A stretch of DNA of 64,000 nt from Frigoribacterium sp. VKM Ac-2836 (lineage in GTDB: Bacteria > Actinomycetota > Actinomycetes > Actinomycetales > Microbacteriaceae), in NCBI RefSeq assembly GCF_013248995.1, contig NZ_JABRPK010000001.1, positions 1,240,001 to 1,304,000 on the forward strand, in the 5' to 3' direction. This document shows, piece after piece, positions 23,661 to 33,209 of the stretch. The notes under the pieces were generated by a model that saw nothing but the letters and a program-made list of their open reading frames with translations, did not search any database and was not told where the DNA came from. Position 1 is the first letter of the stretch; every line of letters begins with the position of its first letter. The position numbers and the translations under genes are program-made.

Positions 23661-24311
23661 CTAGCGCGTCTGGGGAGCCGCCAGCTCGTTCGCGCCCGAC
23701 GCTACCGACTCGTCGGCCGATCCCCCGTCCGCCGCGCCTGCATCGGTCGGAACGGCCGCGGCACCCGCAGTCGTCGGGGCCCCGATGGACGTGGCCGCGG
23801 GGTCGGCGGCCGCGCCTTCGGCGGCGGCCGCGGGGGCCTTCGTCGTGAGGGGGACGCCTTCGAGCAGGGTGTTGGGGATGAGGTTGCCAGAGGTGGCTTC
23901 GTCGGCACCGGCGGCGGGGGCCGGCGAACCGTGGACCGCACCCGTGGCGAGATCGAGGTAGACGGGATTCGAGTTGCGGACCATGCCGAGTTCGTCCGCG
24001 TTGGCGGCGAGGTTCTGCGGCGAGGAGAGGACGTCGCGCTGCTCGCTGTACTTCTGCTGGTCGCGGACGAGCTCGGTCTTGGCGGCCTGCAGGTCGGAGA
24101 TCTTGTAGGCACCGTCGCTCAGGGCGATGCTGATGGCCAGCTGCGCCAACAACAGGACGAAGAGCGCCGCCGTGGCGATGAGCGCATAGGCGATCTTCGG
24201 TCGAGCCCGCCGCTGCGACCGGCTCGTGACGATCTCGACCGGGCGGGCCACCGGCGTCGACGACGGCTGCGGACGGGTCGACGGGGTCGCGATGGCCAGG
24301 TTGCTGCTCAT
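23661..24311 (-). CDS. FtsL-like divisome protein with Ala-rich tail
   Basis: A 216-residue bitopic protein in the position always held by ftsL, between rsmH and ftsI. It has a basic cytoplasmic N-terminus of about 40 residues, one membrane segment (ALIATAALFVLLLAQLAISIAL) and a short coiled-coil-like stretch (ISDLQAAKTELVRDQQKYSEQRDVL). NLAANADELGMVRNSNPVYLDL follows, as in actinobacterial FtsL-like proteins. The last 80 residues are low-complexity Ala/Gly/Pro/Thr and would be outside the cell. The ATG at 24311 overlaps the rsmH stop as ATGA. Assignment rests on position and topology more than on sequence. Confidence 0.8.
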   Translation of the reverse strand: MSSNLAIATPSTRPQPSSTPVARPVEIVTSRSQRRARPKIAYALIATAALFVLLLAQLAISIALSDGAYKISDLQAAKTELVRDQQKYSEQRDVLSSPQNLAANADELGMVRNSNPVYLDLATGAVHGSPAPAAGADEATSGNLIPNTLLEGVPLTTKAPAAAAEGAAADPAATSIGAPTTAGAAAVPTDAGAADGGSADESVASGANELAAPQTR

Positions 24312-25258
24312 GCTGTTCTCCGGATTCGTTCGGCGGCGCGTAGTCTCACGGGCTTGGCACGGGGGTTGAGGTCGCGCTCGGTGTCGGAGGCCAGTTCGGC
24401 CCCCCGGACGAGGAGGCGGAAGTCGGGACGGTGCTCGGGCAGCTCCACCGGCAGGCCCTGCGGAGCCGTCGAGGTGGTGCGGGCGGCGAGTTCGCGTTTG
24501 ACGAAACGGTCCTCGAGGGACTGATAGGCCAGCACGACGATGCGCCCGCCGAGGGCGAGACGGTCGAGAGCGACGGGGACGGCCGCTTCGAGCGAGGCCA
24601 GTTCGCCGTTGACCTCGATGCGCAACGCCTGGAACACGCGTTTGGCGGGGTGACCGGCGCGCTGAAGCGCCATGGGGGTCGCCGCGATGAGGAGGTCGAC
24701 GAGCTCCCCGCTGCGGGTGAGCGGGGAGTGGGCCCGGTGCTCGACGATGCGTCGGGCGTAGCGGGGGGCCAACTTCTCTTCGCCGTACTGGTAGAAGATG
24801 CGACGCAATTCGCTCTCGGGGTATTCGGCGAGGATGCGTTCCGCCGTGACGGGTGAGGTGGGGTCCATGCGCATGTCGAGCGGCGCGTCCTTCGAGTACG
24901 AGAAACCGCGCTCGACACGGTCGAGCTGCAACGAGGAGACGCCGAGGTCGAAGAGCACCCCGTCGACCGTGTCGAGGTCGAGGTCGTCGAGGGCCTCGGC
25001 GATTCCGTCGTAGGTCGTGTGCACGAGGCGGGCCCGCTCACCGAAGGGGGCGAGCCGTTCGCCGGCCAGGGCGAGGGCCTCGGTGTCGCGATCGAGCCCG
25101 ACGACCGTGAGCTCGGGGAAGGCCTGCAGCATCGCCTCGCTGTGACCGCCCATGCCGAGGGTGCAATCGACGACGACGGCGCCGGGACGCGAGACGGCAG
25201 GAGCCAGGAGCTCGAGGGTGCGCTCGAGGAGGACGGGAGTGTGGATCTGATCGGCCAT
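24308..25258 (-). CDS. rsmH: 16S rRNA m4C1402 methyltransferase RsmH
   Basis: RsmH (MraW) methylates N4 of C1402 in 16S rRNA using S-adenosylmethionine. The 316-residue protein starts MADQIHTPVLLERTLELL, has the SAM-binding motif VVDCTLGMGGHSEAML, DGVLFDLGVSSLQLD, RGFSYSKDAPLDMRMD and the C-terminal FQALRIEVNGELASLE and YQSLEDRFVKRE. The ATG at 25258 gives the family's usual N-terminus. A 101-base gap separates it from mraZ. Confidence 0.97.
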   Translation of the reverse strand: MADQIHTPVLLERTLELLAPAVSRPGAVVVDCTLGMGGHSEAMLQAFPELTVVGLDRDTEALALAGERLAPFGERARLVHTTYDGIAEALDDLDLDTVDGVLFDLGVSSLQLDRVERGFSYSKDAPLDMRMDPTSPVTAERILAEYPESELRRIFYQYGEEKLAPRYARRIVEHRAHSPLTRSGELVDLLIAATPMALQRAGHPAKRVFQALRIEVNGELASLEAAVPVALDRLALGGRIVVLAYQSLEDRFVKRELAARTTSTAPQGLPVELPEHRPDFRLLVRGAELASDTERDLNPRAKPVRLRAAERIRRTA

Positions 25259-25359
25259 GACGACGCGGGCTGTGCTCGTCGGCCCTGATCCCCATCCGTC
25301 GGGACCTGGCACCGGGGAAGGTGTGCCAGGGCTGACGGCTGAGGGTCGGGGCCCACGGG

Positions 25360-25791
25360 CTAGAAGAGCCCGGGGATCACCTCCTCGGTGGTGTTGGCGA
25401 ACTCGGCTTCTTGTGCCTCGTAGTAGGTGTTCCACGCGTCGGTGGCCCAGATCTCGGCGCGGTTGCCCGCGCCGATCACCGTGAGGTCGCGACCGAGACC
25501 GGCGTACTCGCGCAACGTCGCCGGGATGGTCACCCGATGCTGCTTGTCGGGGATCTCGTCGCTCGCACCGGAGAGGAAGAGACGCATGTAGTCGCGGGCC
25601 TGCTTGCTCGTGACGGGTGCCTGACGGATGCGCGAGTGCATGTCTTCGAACTCACGCTGACTGAAGACGTAGACGCACCGCTCTTGCCCGCGGGTCATGA
25701 CGAGGCCCGGAGCCAGTTCGTCACGGAATTTCGCGGGGAGGATGATGCGCCCTTTCTCGTCGAGCTTGGGCGAATAGGTGCCGAGGAACAT
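25360..25791 (-). CDS. mraZ: Transcriptional regulator MraZ
   Basis: MraZ is the first gene of the dcw operon and a DNA-binding regulator of it, built from two tandem AbrB-like repeats. The 143-residue protein shows both: [23 protein letters not shown] near the start and [17 protein letters not shown] in the second half. The start at 25791 is preceded by GGGGAGA. Upstream, its own promoter is overlapped by three phased GTGGRG boxes, the type of site MraZ binds in other bacteria, so autoregulation is likely. Confidence 0.97.
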   Translation of the reverse strand: MFLGTYSPKLDEKGRIILPAKFRDELAPGLVMTRGQERCVYVFSQREFEDMHSRIRQAPVTSKQARDYMRLFLSGASDEIPDKQHRVTIPATLREYAGLGRDLTVIGAGNRAEIWATDAWNTYYEAQEAEFANTTEEVIPGLF

Positions 25792-25834
25792 GCGCCCGTC
25801 TCCCCTCACCCCCGCGCCTCTCTGTGGCACGTAC

Positions 25835-25860
25835 CTCCACTTTACTCCACAACACCCCAC
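25835..25860 (-). promoter_or_regulatory. Three phased MraZ boxes
   Basis: On the minus strand GTGGGG, GTGGAG and GTGGAG occur at 25855-25860, 25845-25850 and 25835-25840, exactly 10 bases apart, so all face the same side of the helix. They lie within and just downstream of the -35/-10 spacer of the mraZ promoter. MraZ in other bacteria binds short direct repeats with this kind of spacing. Confidence 0.8.
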
Positions 25861-25867
25861 CAATCAA
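25839..25867 (-). promoter_or_regulatory. Promoter of the mraZ/dcw operon
   Basis: TTGATT (25862-25867) as -35 and TAAAGT (25839-25844) as -10, with a 17-base spacer, on the minus strand. The predicted transcript start is about 40 bases upstream of the mraZ ATG. The MraZ boxes overlap both the spacer and the -10, so a bound regulator could block polymerase. Confidence 0.7.
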
Positions 25868-25909
25868 CGATCCAACCCGTCGAGCACGAGGTTTTGCCGC
25901 CACGATCCG

Positions 25910-25947
25910 CTCCACTTCGGGGGCCACGTAGGTGGAGGACGGTGGAG
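25910..25947. promoter_or_regulatory. Second group of GTGGAG boxes, opposite orientation
   Basis: Two GTGGAG copies on the plus strand at 25932-25937 and 25942-25947, again 10 bases apart, plus a single minus-strand copy at 25910-25915. No plus-strand gene starts nearby. They may help MraZ assemble on or loop the upstream DNA. Confidence 0.5.
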
Positions 25948-25961
25948 GGGAAACGACTCGA

Positions 25962-25971
25962 GGAGGCGCGG
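25962..25971 (+). repeat. GGAGGCGCGG dispersed motif
   Basis: An intergenic copy of the short motif (here AGGAGGCGCGG) between mraZ and the DUF3040 gene. No start codon lies at ribosome-binding distance on this strand, so it is not acting as a Shine-Dalgarno sequence. Confidence 0.6.
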
Positions 25972-26012
25972 CCCGCGTGTCGAGGTCCTCGTGTCGGGTG
26001 GCCGGGCGCACG

Positions 26013-26041
26013 AAAAAGGGGCCGGCCCGAAGGCCGACCCC
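26013..26041 (-). terminator. Rho-independent terminator of the DUF3040 gene
   Basis: On the minus strand a ten-base-pair stem (GGGGTCGGCC paired with GGCCGGCCCC, one G-U pair) with a TTCG tetraloop is followed directly by five T residues. It lies just past the DUF3040 stop codon. It is the best canonical terminator in the window and insulates the dcw operon from upstream transcription. Confidence 0.9.
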
Positions 26042-26064
26042 AGAGGTCGTGGTGCGTGTGGGCG

Positions 26065-26466
26065 CTAGGCGTCCCGCCCGTCGCCGTCCTGGCGGCGGTC
26101 CCACCGGTCGTTGAGACGGTCCATCAGACCGCCCTTGGCAGGGTGGGGCGGACGAGAAGTGGAGGATCGGGGAGCGGAGGGCATCGCCGACGTGGAGGCA
26201 CCCTTGCGCTTGGGCGGTGCGATGGCGAAGAGGACGCCGGCGAGCATGACGACGAAACCCGCCACGCCGATGAGCGGCTGGCGGAAGATGACGCCGGCGA
26301 CGATGACGGCGATGCCGACGAGCGCACCGAGGACACCGACCACGACGAGGGTGTAGTTGGGTCGGCCACCGCGGTTGCCGACCGTCGCCACGAAGTCGGA
26401 GTCGTTGTTGTAGAGACTCCGCTCCATCTCTTCGAGGAGCCGCTGCTCCTGTTCGGAAAGTGGCAT
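26065..26466 (-). CDS. DUF3040 family membrane protein
   Basis: A 133-residue protein of the actinobacterial DUF3040 family. It begins MPLSEQEQRLLEEMERSLY, the conserved cytoplasmic helix, followed by two membrane segments (about 43-61 and 64-84) and a Ser/Pro-rich basic tail. Function is unknown. Family members usually stand beside mraZ; the Mycobacterium tuberculosis counterpart has the same position. The ATG at 26466 follows GAAGGGA, so I prefer it to a start seven codons upstream. It ends at a strong terminator and is divergent from the polyprenyl synthase gene. Confidence 0.9.
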   Translation of the reverse strand: MPLSEQEQRLLEEMERSLYNNDSDFVATVGNRGGRPNYTLVVVGVLGALVGIAVIVAGVIFRQPLIGVAGFVVMLAGVLFAIAPPKRKGASTSAMPSAPRSSTSRPPHPAKGGLMDRLNDRWDRRQDGDGRDA

Positions 26467-26563
26467 CTTGGTGTTCCCTTCGAGCACGGGCTCTCAAGCG
26501 CGAGGCGGGAGCCTCGGGATCGACGCGATGAGTAGCTGCGAGTGTATGCCCGACAGCTATCGC

Positions 26564-26569
26564 TAGGCT
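26564..26569 (+). promoter_or_regulatory. Leaderless -10 of the polyprenyl synthase gene
   Basis: TAGGCT ends seven bases before the GTG at 26577 and no Shine-Dalgarno sequence fits between, so the transcript probably starts at the GTG. Confidence 0.6.
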
Positions 26570-26576
26570 AGGCAGC

Positions 26577-27698
26577 GTGGCTGAGAGTACGCGGTTAGTG
26601 GACGTCGTTCAAGAGCGCATCGATCGGTTCCTCGAGCGGCAGCGACCGACCCTGACGGGCATCGCTCCCGACCTCGACCCCTTCTCGATCTACTCGGGCG
26701 ATCTGCTCCGTGGTGGGAAGCGCTTCCGGGCACTCTTCTGTTACTGGGGCTGGCAGTCGGTCGCCGGACTCGACACAGGATTCGATCCCCTCGGAGAGGC
26801 CCGCGACGAACGGGAGATCGACGCCGTCATGACGGCGTCGGCAGGGCTCGAGTTCTTCCACGCGGCGGCGCTCGTGCACGACGACATCATGGACAACTCC
26901 GACACACGCCGCGGACTGCCCGCGGCGCATCGGCGCTTCGAGTCCCTGCACCGCGAGGGTCAGTGGCTCGGGTCGGCCGAGGCGTTCGGTCGGTCGGGCG
27001 CCCTCCTCATGGGCGACCTGTTGCTGGCGTGGAGCGATGAGCTGCTGAGTGAGGCCCTCGACTCCCTCCCCTCCCGCGAAGCCGCCCGCTCGGCGCGCCT
27101 CGAACTGAACCGCATGCGGACCGAGGTCACGGTGGGCCAGTACCTCGACATCCTCGAGGAGAACGCCTGGCAGACAGTCGACGAGTTGCAGCTGCTTCCC
27201 CGCGCCCAGCGGGTGATCGTCTACAAGTCGGCGAAGTACAGCGTCGAGGCCCCTCTGACCGTCGGTGCGGCGATGGCCGGCGCCGACCGACCCGCGCTCG
27301 AGTCCTTGCGGCACTTCGGGCTACCCCTCGGCATCGCCTACCAATTGCGTGACGACCTGCTCGGGGTCTTCGGCGACCCGTCGGTCACGGGCAAGCCCGC
27401 GGGCGACGACCTGCGAGAAGGCAAGCGGACGGTCCTCGTGGCGACCGCTCGCCGGGCGCTGCCCCCGGGTGCCGTCCGCCTGCTCGACGAACTCCTCGGT
27501 GACCCCGAGCTCGACGACGACCAGATCAGCATGCTGCAGGCGACGCTCCGCGAGAGCGGCGCCGTCGATTCCGTCGAGCAGACCATCACCGATCAGGTCG
27601 AGCGCGCCGTGCACGCCCTCGAGAGATCCGGGCTCGCACCGTCGGCACGCACGCAACTGACGCGACTGGCCGAGACCGTCACGCGCCGCGCCTCCTGA
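26577..27698 (+). CDS. idsA: Polyprenyl diphosphate synthase (IdsA type)
   Basis: A trans-prenyltransferase of the FPP/GGPP synthase family that extends allylic diphosphates with isopentenyl diphosphate. The 373-residue protein has GGKRFRALF near the N-terminus, the first Asp-rich motif HDDIMD (Asp102, Asp103, Asp106), GDLLLAW, and the second Asp-rich region YQLRDDLLGVFGD with KRTVLV following. Chain length cannot be set from sequence alone. GGPP for menaquinone or carotenoid side chains is likely. The GTG start is leaderless. The last codons (RRAS, stop) contain the CCGCGCCTCC motif. Confidence 0.93.
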   Translation: MAESTRLVDVVQERIDRFLERQRPTLTGIAPDLDPFSIYSGDLLRGGKRFRALFCYWGWQSVAGLDTGFDPLGEARDEREIDAVMTASAGLEFFHAAALVHDDIMDNSDTRRGLPAAHRRFESLHREGQWLGSAEAFGRSGALLMGDLLLAWSDELLSEALDSLPSREAARSARLELNRMRTEVTVGQYLDILEENAWQTVDELQLLPRAQRVIVYKSAKYSVEAPLTVGAAMAGADRPALESLRHFGLPLGIAYQLRDDLLGVFGDPSVTGKPAGDDLREGKRTVLVATARRALPPGAVRLLDELLGDPELDDDQISMLQATLRESGAVDSVEQTITDQVERAVHALERSGLAPSARTQLTRLAETVTRRAS

Positions 27699-27744
27699 AC
27701 CCTCCGGCTCGTCCGGGCCGCGGGCAGACGGCGGGCCGGCGGGG

Positions 27745-28101
27745 CTAGAGCAGGCTCTGTGCCACGCGACGGACCTCGGCCTTGCGTCCGGCACGGAGGG
27801 CGGCGACCGGGCTCGTGCCGAGGGCCTCGTCGAACGACAACAGCCAGTCGAGCGCCTCGTCGTCGTCGAAGCCGTTGTCGGAGAGGACGGTCAACGTGCC
27901 CCTGAGGTCGTGCCGAGGCTCGGACCCGTCGAGGAAGACCGCGGGCACCTTCGTGACGCCGTCCACGCGGGTACCGACGAGGGCGTGCTCCTCGAGCAGG
28001 CGACGCACACGGCTCACCCCGAGGCCGAGTCGCTCGACGAGGTCGGGCACGGTCAGCCACTCGGTGTCGGCGAACCAGGGGCGTTCTGAGAGATCGGTCA
28101 C
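27745..28101 (-). CDS. Rv2175c-like DNA-binding regulator
   Basis: A 118-residue protein of the Rv2175c family, which in mycobacteria is a winged-helix-type DNA-binding protein phosphorylated by the PASTA kinase PknL. The N-terminal half holds the helix-turn-helix (WLTVPDLVERLGLGVSRVRRLLEEHALVG); the C-terminal half is the family-specific domain (LRGTLTVLSDNGFDDDEALDWLLSFDEALG). I chose the GTG at 28101, giving VTDLSERPWFADTEW, as an upstream ATG would add residues unlike the family. A PknL-type kinase is encoded 1.6 kb away, so phosphorylation by it is a reasonable inference. Confidence 0.88.
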   Translation of the reverse strand: MTDLSERPWFADTEWLTVPDLVERLGLGVSRVRRLLEEHALVGTRVDGVTKVPAVFLDGSEPRHDLRGTLTVLSDNGFDDDEALDWLLSFDEALGTSPVAALRAGRKAEVRRVAQSLL

Positions 28102-28133
28102 GCGACAACCTTGCCACGGGTTCGCGACGCGTG

Positions 28134-28143
28134 CCGCGCCTCC
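28134..28143. repeat. CCGCGCCTCC dispersed motif
   Basis: An intergenic copy (reverse complement of GGAGGCGCGG) in the 193-base divergent gap between the Rv2175c-like gene and the LysM gene. On the minus strand it lies 32 bases before the GTG at 28101, too far to be its Shine-Dalgarno sequence. Confidence 0.6.
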
Positions 28144-28294
28144 TCGAGCCGCTCCCCCGGTGCACGTCACATTCGCAACATCCGCCCCACTGATTGACTT
28201 GAATATGCACCTGTGCCAACTTGGGACGACGTGGCACCGCGGCTCTCCGATCACCCAGCGACCGTGTCCCCGCCCCCGAACCGAGGATCAGCCC

Positions 28295-29638
28295 ATGAAC
28301 GACGTCAGTTCCGCCCGCCCCGACTCCGAGTCCGCTACGACACCGGACGGTCGCTCGACCAGCGCGTTCGGCCCCATCGGCGGACTCGAGGAGCGCAAGC
28401 CGCTCTCGCGCATGGCGCGGTCCATGCTGAACACGGTCCCGATCGTCGTCGCAGGTTCGATGGCACTCAGCATGGGTGTCACTGGCCCCGTGTTCGCGCT
28501 CGACCAAGGCCCCACGAAGAAACCCGACGCATCCCCCCGTCCCGTCCTCCCGCCCCGGCTCTCGGCCCCCGAGCAGAAGACGGCGTCGACGGTCGAGACC
28601 GCCTCGAGCTCGGCGACGGTCTTCGGAGCCGCCCCGGCCACGTACACCGTCCGATCGGGAGACACCGTGGCGAGCATCGCCGGCTCGTTCGGGTTGAGCA
28701 CCGCGTCGGTGCTCGCACTCAACGGCCTGAGCTGGAAGTCCACCATCTTCCCGGGCCAGACACTCAGCTTGAGCGCGGCCACGAGCGCCGCGTCCAAGGC
28801 ATCGTCCGCGCCCACGCCGACGAAGGCGACGGGCGGGCGATACGTCATCGTCCGCGGAGACACCTTGAGTTCGATCGCGCGAGCCCACGGCGTCACGACG
28901 AGTGCACTCATCCAGGCGAACGGGCTGGGCCTGTCGAGCATCATCTATCCGGGACAGTCGCTGTCGATCCCCTCGGGTGCACCCGCCGCCGCGACGCCGG
29001 CCCCCACGGCAGGGCCTGCGGTGGGCAGTTACGTCATCCAGCGGGGCGACACCATCGCGTCGATCGCCACCAAGTCGGGTACGAGCGTCAAGGCGCTCCT
29101 CGCAGCGAACGGCTTGTCCTTCACCAGCACGATCTACGCCGGCAAGACCCTCACCCTGCCGGGCGCCTCGGCCCCCACCGCGACGACCGTGGTCGCGTCG
29201 ACGACGGCCACTCCGATCGGCGTGAGCGCGACGCTGACCGCGGAGCAGGCCGCGAACGCCCGCACCATCATCTCGGTGGGACGCCAACTCGGCGTCGGGG
29301 ACCGCGCGATCGTCATCGCGTTGGCCGCGGCCGCGCAGGAGAGCAGCCTGCGCAACCTCGACCACGGTGACCGCGACTCGCTCGGCCTCTTCCAGCAGCG
29401 CCCGAGCACGGGATGGGGCACTCCTGCCCAACTGCGCGACCCCGCGCATGCGACCAAGCTGTTCTTCGGCGGTGCGACCAACCCGAACACGGGCAAGACG
29501 AGGGGCCTCCTCGACGTCAAGGGGTGGCAGTCGATGACCTTGACCAAGGCGGCGCAAGCCGTGCAGTACTCGGCCTTCCCCGACGCGTACGCCAAATGGG
29601 AGGCTCCCGCCACCACCTGGCTCGCGACCCTCGGCTGA
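28295..29638 (+). CDS. Secreted LysM protein with transglycosylase-like C-terminal domain
   Basis: A 447-residue exported protein predicted to act on peptidoglycan. After about 45 cytoplasmic residues there is one hydrophobic segment (TVPIVVAGSMALSMGVTGPVFA), either a signal-anchor or a long signal peptide. Three LysM repeats follow (YTVRSGDTVASIA, YVIVRGDTLSSIARAHG, YVIQRGDTIASIATKSG) separated by Ala/Pro/Thr linkers. The C-terminal domain has AAAQESSLRNLDHGDRDSLGLFQQRPSTGWG, the actinobacterial lysozyme-like domain with a probable catalytic Glu in QESSL. The ATG at 28295 follows GAGGA. It stands between the Rv2175c homologue and the PASTA kinase. Confidence 0.88.
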   Translation: MNDVSSARPDSESATTPDGRSTSAFGPIGGLEERKPLSRMARSMLNTVPIVVAGSMALSMGVTGPVFALDQGPTKKPDASPRPVLPPRLSAPEQKTASTVETASSSATVFGAAPATYTVRSGDTVASIAGSFGLSTASVLALNGLSWKSTIFPGQTLSLSAATSAASKASSAPTPTKATGGRYVIVRGDTLSSIARAHGVTTSALIQANGLGLSSIIYPGQSLSIPSGAPAAATPAPTAGPAVGSYVIQRGDTIASIATKSGTSVKALLAANGLSFTSTIYAGKTLTLPGASAPTATTVVASTTATPIGVSATLTAEQAANARTIISVGRQLGVGDRAIVIALAAAAQESSLRNLDHGDRDSLGLFQQRPSTGWGTPAQLRDPAHATKLFFGGATNPNTGKTRGLLDVKGWQSMTLTKAAQAVQYSAFPDAYAKWEAPATTWLATLG

Positions 29639-29659
29639 CTCGCAGACGACCTGCATTCC

Positions 29660-29675
29660 GGGCGGTTTGCCGCCC
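29660..29675 (+). terminator. Hairpin after the LysM gene
   Basis: GGGCGG, a TTTG loop and CCGCCC form a six-base-pair stem 22 bases after the LysM stop. No U-tract follows. It may attenuate read-through into the kinase gene. Confidence 0.4.
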
Positions 29676-29712
29676 TGCGGTGAGTTGAGGCACCCGCAGG
29701 GCCCACGGTCCG

Positions 29713-29718
29713 TAAAAT
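29713..29718 (+). promoter_or_regulatory. Leaderless -10 of the PASTA kinase gene
   Basis: TAAAAT ends seven bases before the GTG at 29726, the spacing expected for a transcript starting at the GTG. Confidence 0.6.
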
Positions 29719-29725
29719 CACGAAG

Positions 29726-31684
<1,959 letters not shown>

Positions 31685-31738
31685 CACCGCACGGACCCCG
31701 TCGTCGAGGCGGCGACGGAACCATGGCGGCGTGACGGA

Positions 31739-31767
31739 CGGCCCCGCGACCACTGGTCACGGGGCCG
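31739..31767. terminator. Bidirectional terminator between pknL and aroG
   Basis: CGGCCCCG and CGGGGCCG close a stem of about 13 base pairs with one mismatch, interrupted by a three-base ACT loop, in the gap between the convergent kinase and DAHP synthase genes. It lacks a long U-tract but is the only structure in the gap. Confidence 0.65.
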
Positions 31768-31785
31768 TGGTCGTGCCGTCGTCCC

Positions 31786-33156
31786 CTAGTCGGCAGCGAG
31801 CTCTTCGGCCACCAGGAAGGCCAGCTCGAGCGACTGCATGTGGTTGAGGCGCGGGTCGCAGAGGGACTCGTACCGGGTGGCGAGAGTGGCCTCGTCGATG
31901 TGCTCGGAACCCCCCAGGCACTCCGTGACGTCGTCGCCGGTCAATTCGATGTGGATTCCACCGGGGTGTGTACCTGCCGCACGGTGCGCTTCGAAGAACC
32001 CCTTGACCTCGTCCATGATCTCTTCGAACCGCCGCGTCTTGTAGCCGGTGGGCGTCGTCAGCCCGTTGCCGTGCATCGGATCGCTGACCCAGAGAGGCGT
32101 CGCGTCGGCCTTCTTGATGGCCTCGAGGAGAGGCGGCAGGGCATCGCGGATCGTGCCGGCACCCATGCGGGTGATGAAGGTCAGGCGACCGGGTTCGCGC
32201 TCGGGGTCGAGCTTGTCGATGAGGCGCAACATGTCGTCGGCCGTCGTCGTCGGGCCCAGCTTGACGCCGATCGGATTGCGGACGCGGGAGAGGAAGTCGA
32301 CATGGGCGCCGTCGAGATCACGGGTGCGCTCGCCGATCCAGACGAAGTGGGACGAGAGGACGTAGGGCGTGCCCGTCCGTGAATCGATGCGGGTCAGCGG
32401 GCGCTCGTAGTCCATGAGCAGACCCTCGTGACTGGTGTAGAACTCGACGCGCTTGAGCTCGTCGAAGTCCGCGCCGGCCGCCTCCATGAAGCGGATCGCC
32501 TTGTCGATCTCGCGCGCGAGATGCTCGTACTGCGCGTTCGCCGGATTGCTGGCGAAGCCCTTGTTCCAGCTGTGCACCTGCCGCAGGTCGGCGAACCCGC
32601 CCTGCGTGAAGGCCCGGATGAGGTTGATGGTCGAGGCAGAGGTGTGGTACCCCTTCACCAGTCGCGAGGCATCTGCGCGGCGGGACTCGGGCGTGAAGTC
32701 GTAACCATTGACGACGTCGCCCCGGTACGCAGGCAACGTGACGCCGTCGCGGGTCTCGGTGTCGCTCGAGCGCGGCTTGGCGAACTGACCGGCCATGCGT
32801 CCCATCTTGATGACGGGAACGGACGCGCCGTACGTCAGGACGACCGCCATCTGCAGGATGGTCTTGACGCGATCGCGGATCTGGTCCGCAGTCGCGCCCG
32901 CGAACGTCTCGGCGCAGTCACCACCTTGCAGGAGGAACGCCTCGCCCCGGGCAGCCGACGCGAGTCGCGTGCGGAGTGTGTCGACCTCGCCGGCGAAGAC
33001 GAGCGGCGGGAGGATGGACAGCTCTGCCGACGCGGCTTCGACGGCCGCACCGTCGTGCCAGGTGGGCTGCTGCTTGATGGGGAGCGTGCGCCAATGGTCG
33101 AGACCGTCGATCACGTCGGGATCGGTGACGACGAACGGTTCGGTGAGCTGGGCCAC
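31786..33156 (-). CDS. aroG: Class II DAHP synthase
   Basis: Type II 3-deoxy-D-arabino-heptulosonate 7-phosphate synthase, the first step of the shikimate pathway (PEP plus erythrose 4-phosphate). The 456-residue protein has the plant/actinobacterial signatures FLLQGGDCAETF with the metal Cys, VIKMGRMAGQFAKPRS, LPAYRGDVVNGYDF, FYTSHEGLLMDYE, RTRDLDGAHVDF and WVSDPMHGNG. The GTG at 33156 follows AGGAAG. A TAGGCT hexamer at 33207-33212 (minus strand) may be the -10. In M. tuberculosis the same gene follows pknL and is controlled by chorismate mutase binding. Confidence 0.96.
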   Translation of the reverse strand: MAQLTEPFVVTDPDVIDGLDHWRTLPIKQQPTWHDGAAVEAASAELSILPPLVFAGEVDTLRTRLASAARGEAFLLQGGDCAETFAGATADQIRDRVKTILQMAVVLTYGASVPVIKMGRMAGQFAKPRSSDTETRDGVTLPAYRGDVVNGYDFTPESRRADASRLVKGYHTSASTINLIRAFTQGGFADLRQVHSWNKGFASNPANAQYEHLAREIDKAIRFMEAAGADFDELKRVEFYTSHEGLLMDYERPLTRIDSRTGTPYVLSSHFVWIGERTRDLDGAHVDFLSRVRNPIGVKLGPTTTADDMLRLIDKLDPEREPGRLTFITRMGAGTIRDALPPLLEAIKKADATPLWVSDPMHGNGLTTPTGYKTRRFEEIMDEVKGFFEAHRAAGTHPGGIHIELTGDDVTECLGGSEHIDEATLATRYESLCDPRLNHMQSLELAFLVAEELAAD

Positions 33157-33209
33157 GGTCTTCCTTGCCAGTTGACGGTCTCGAGGCCGAACGACCTCGA
33201 CAGGCGAGC

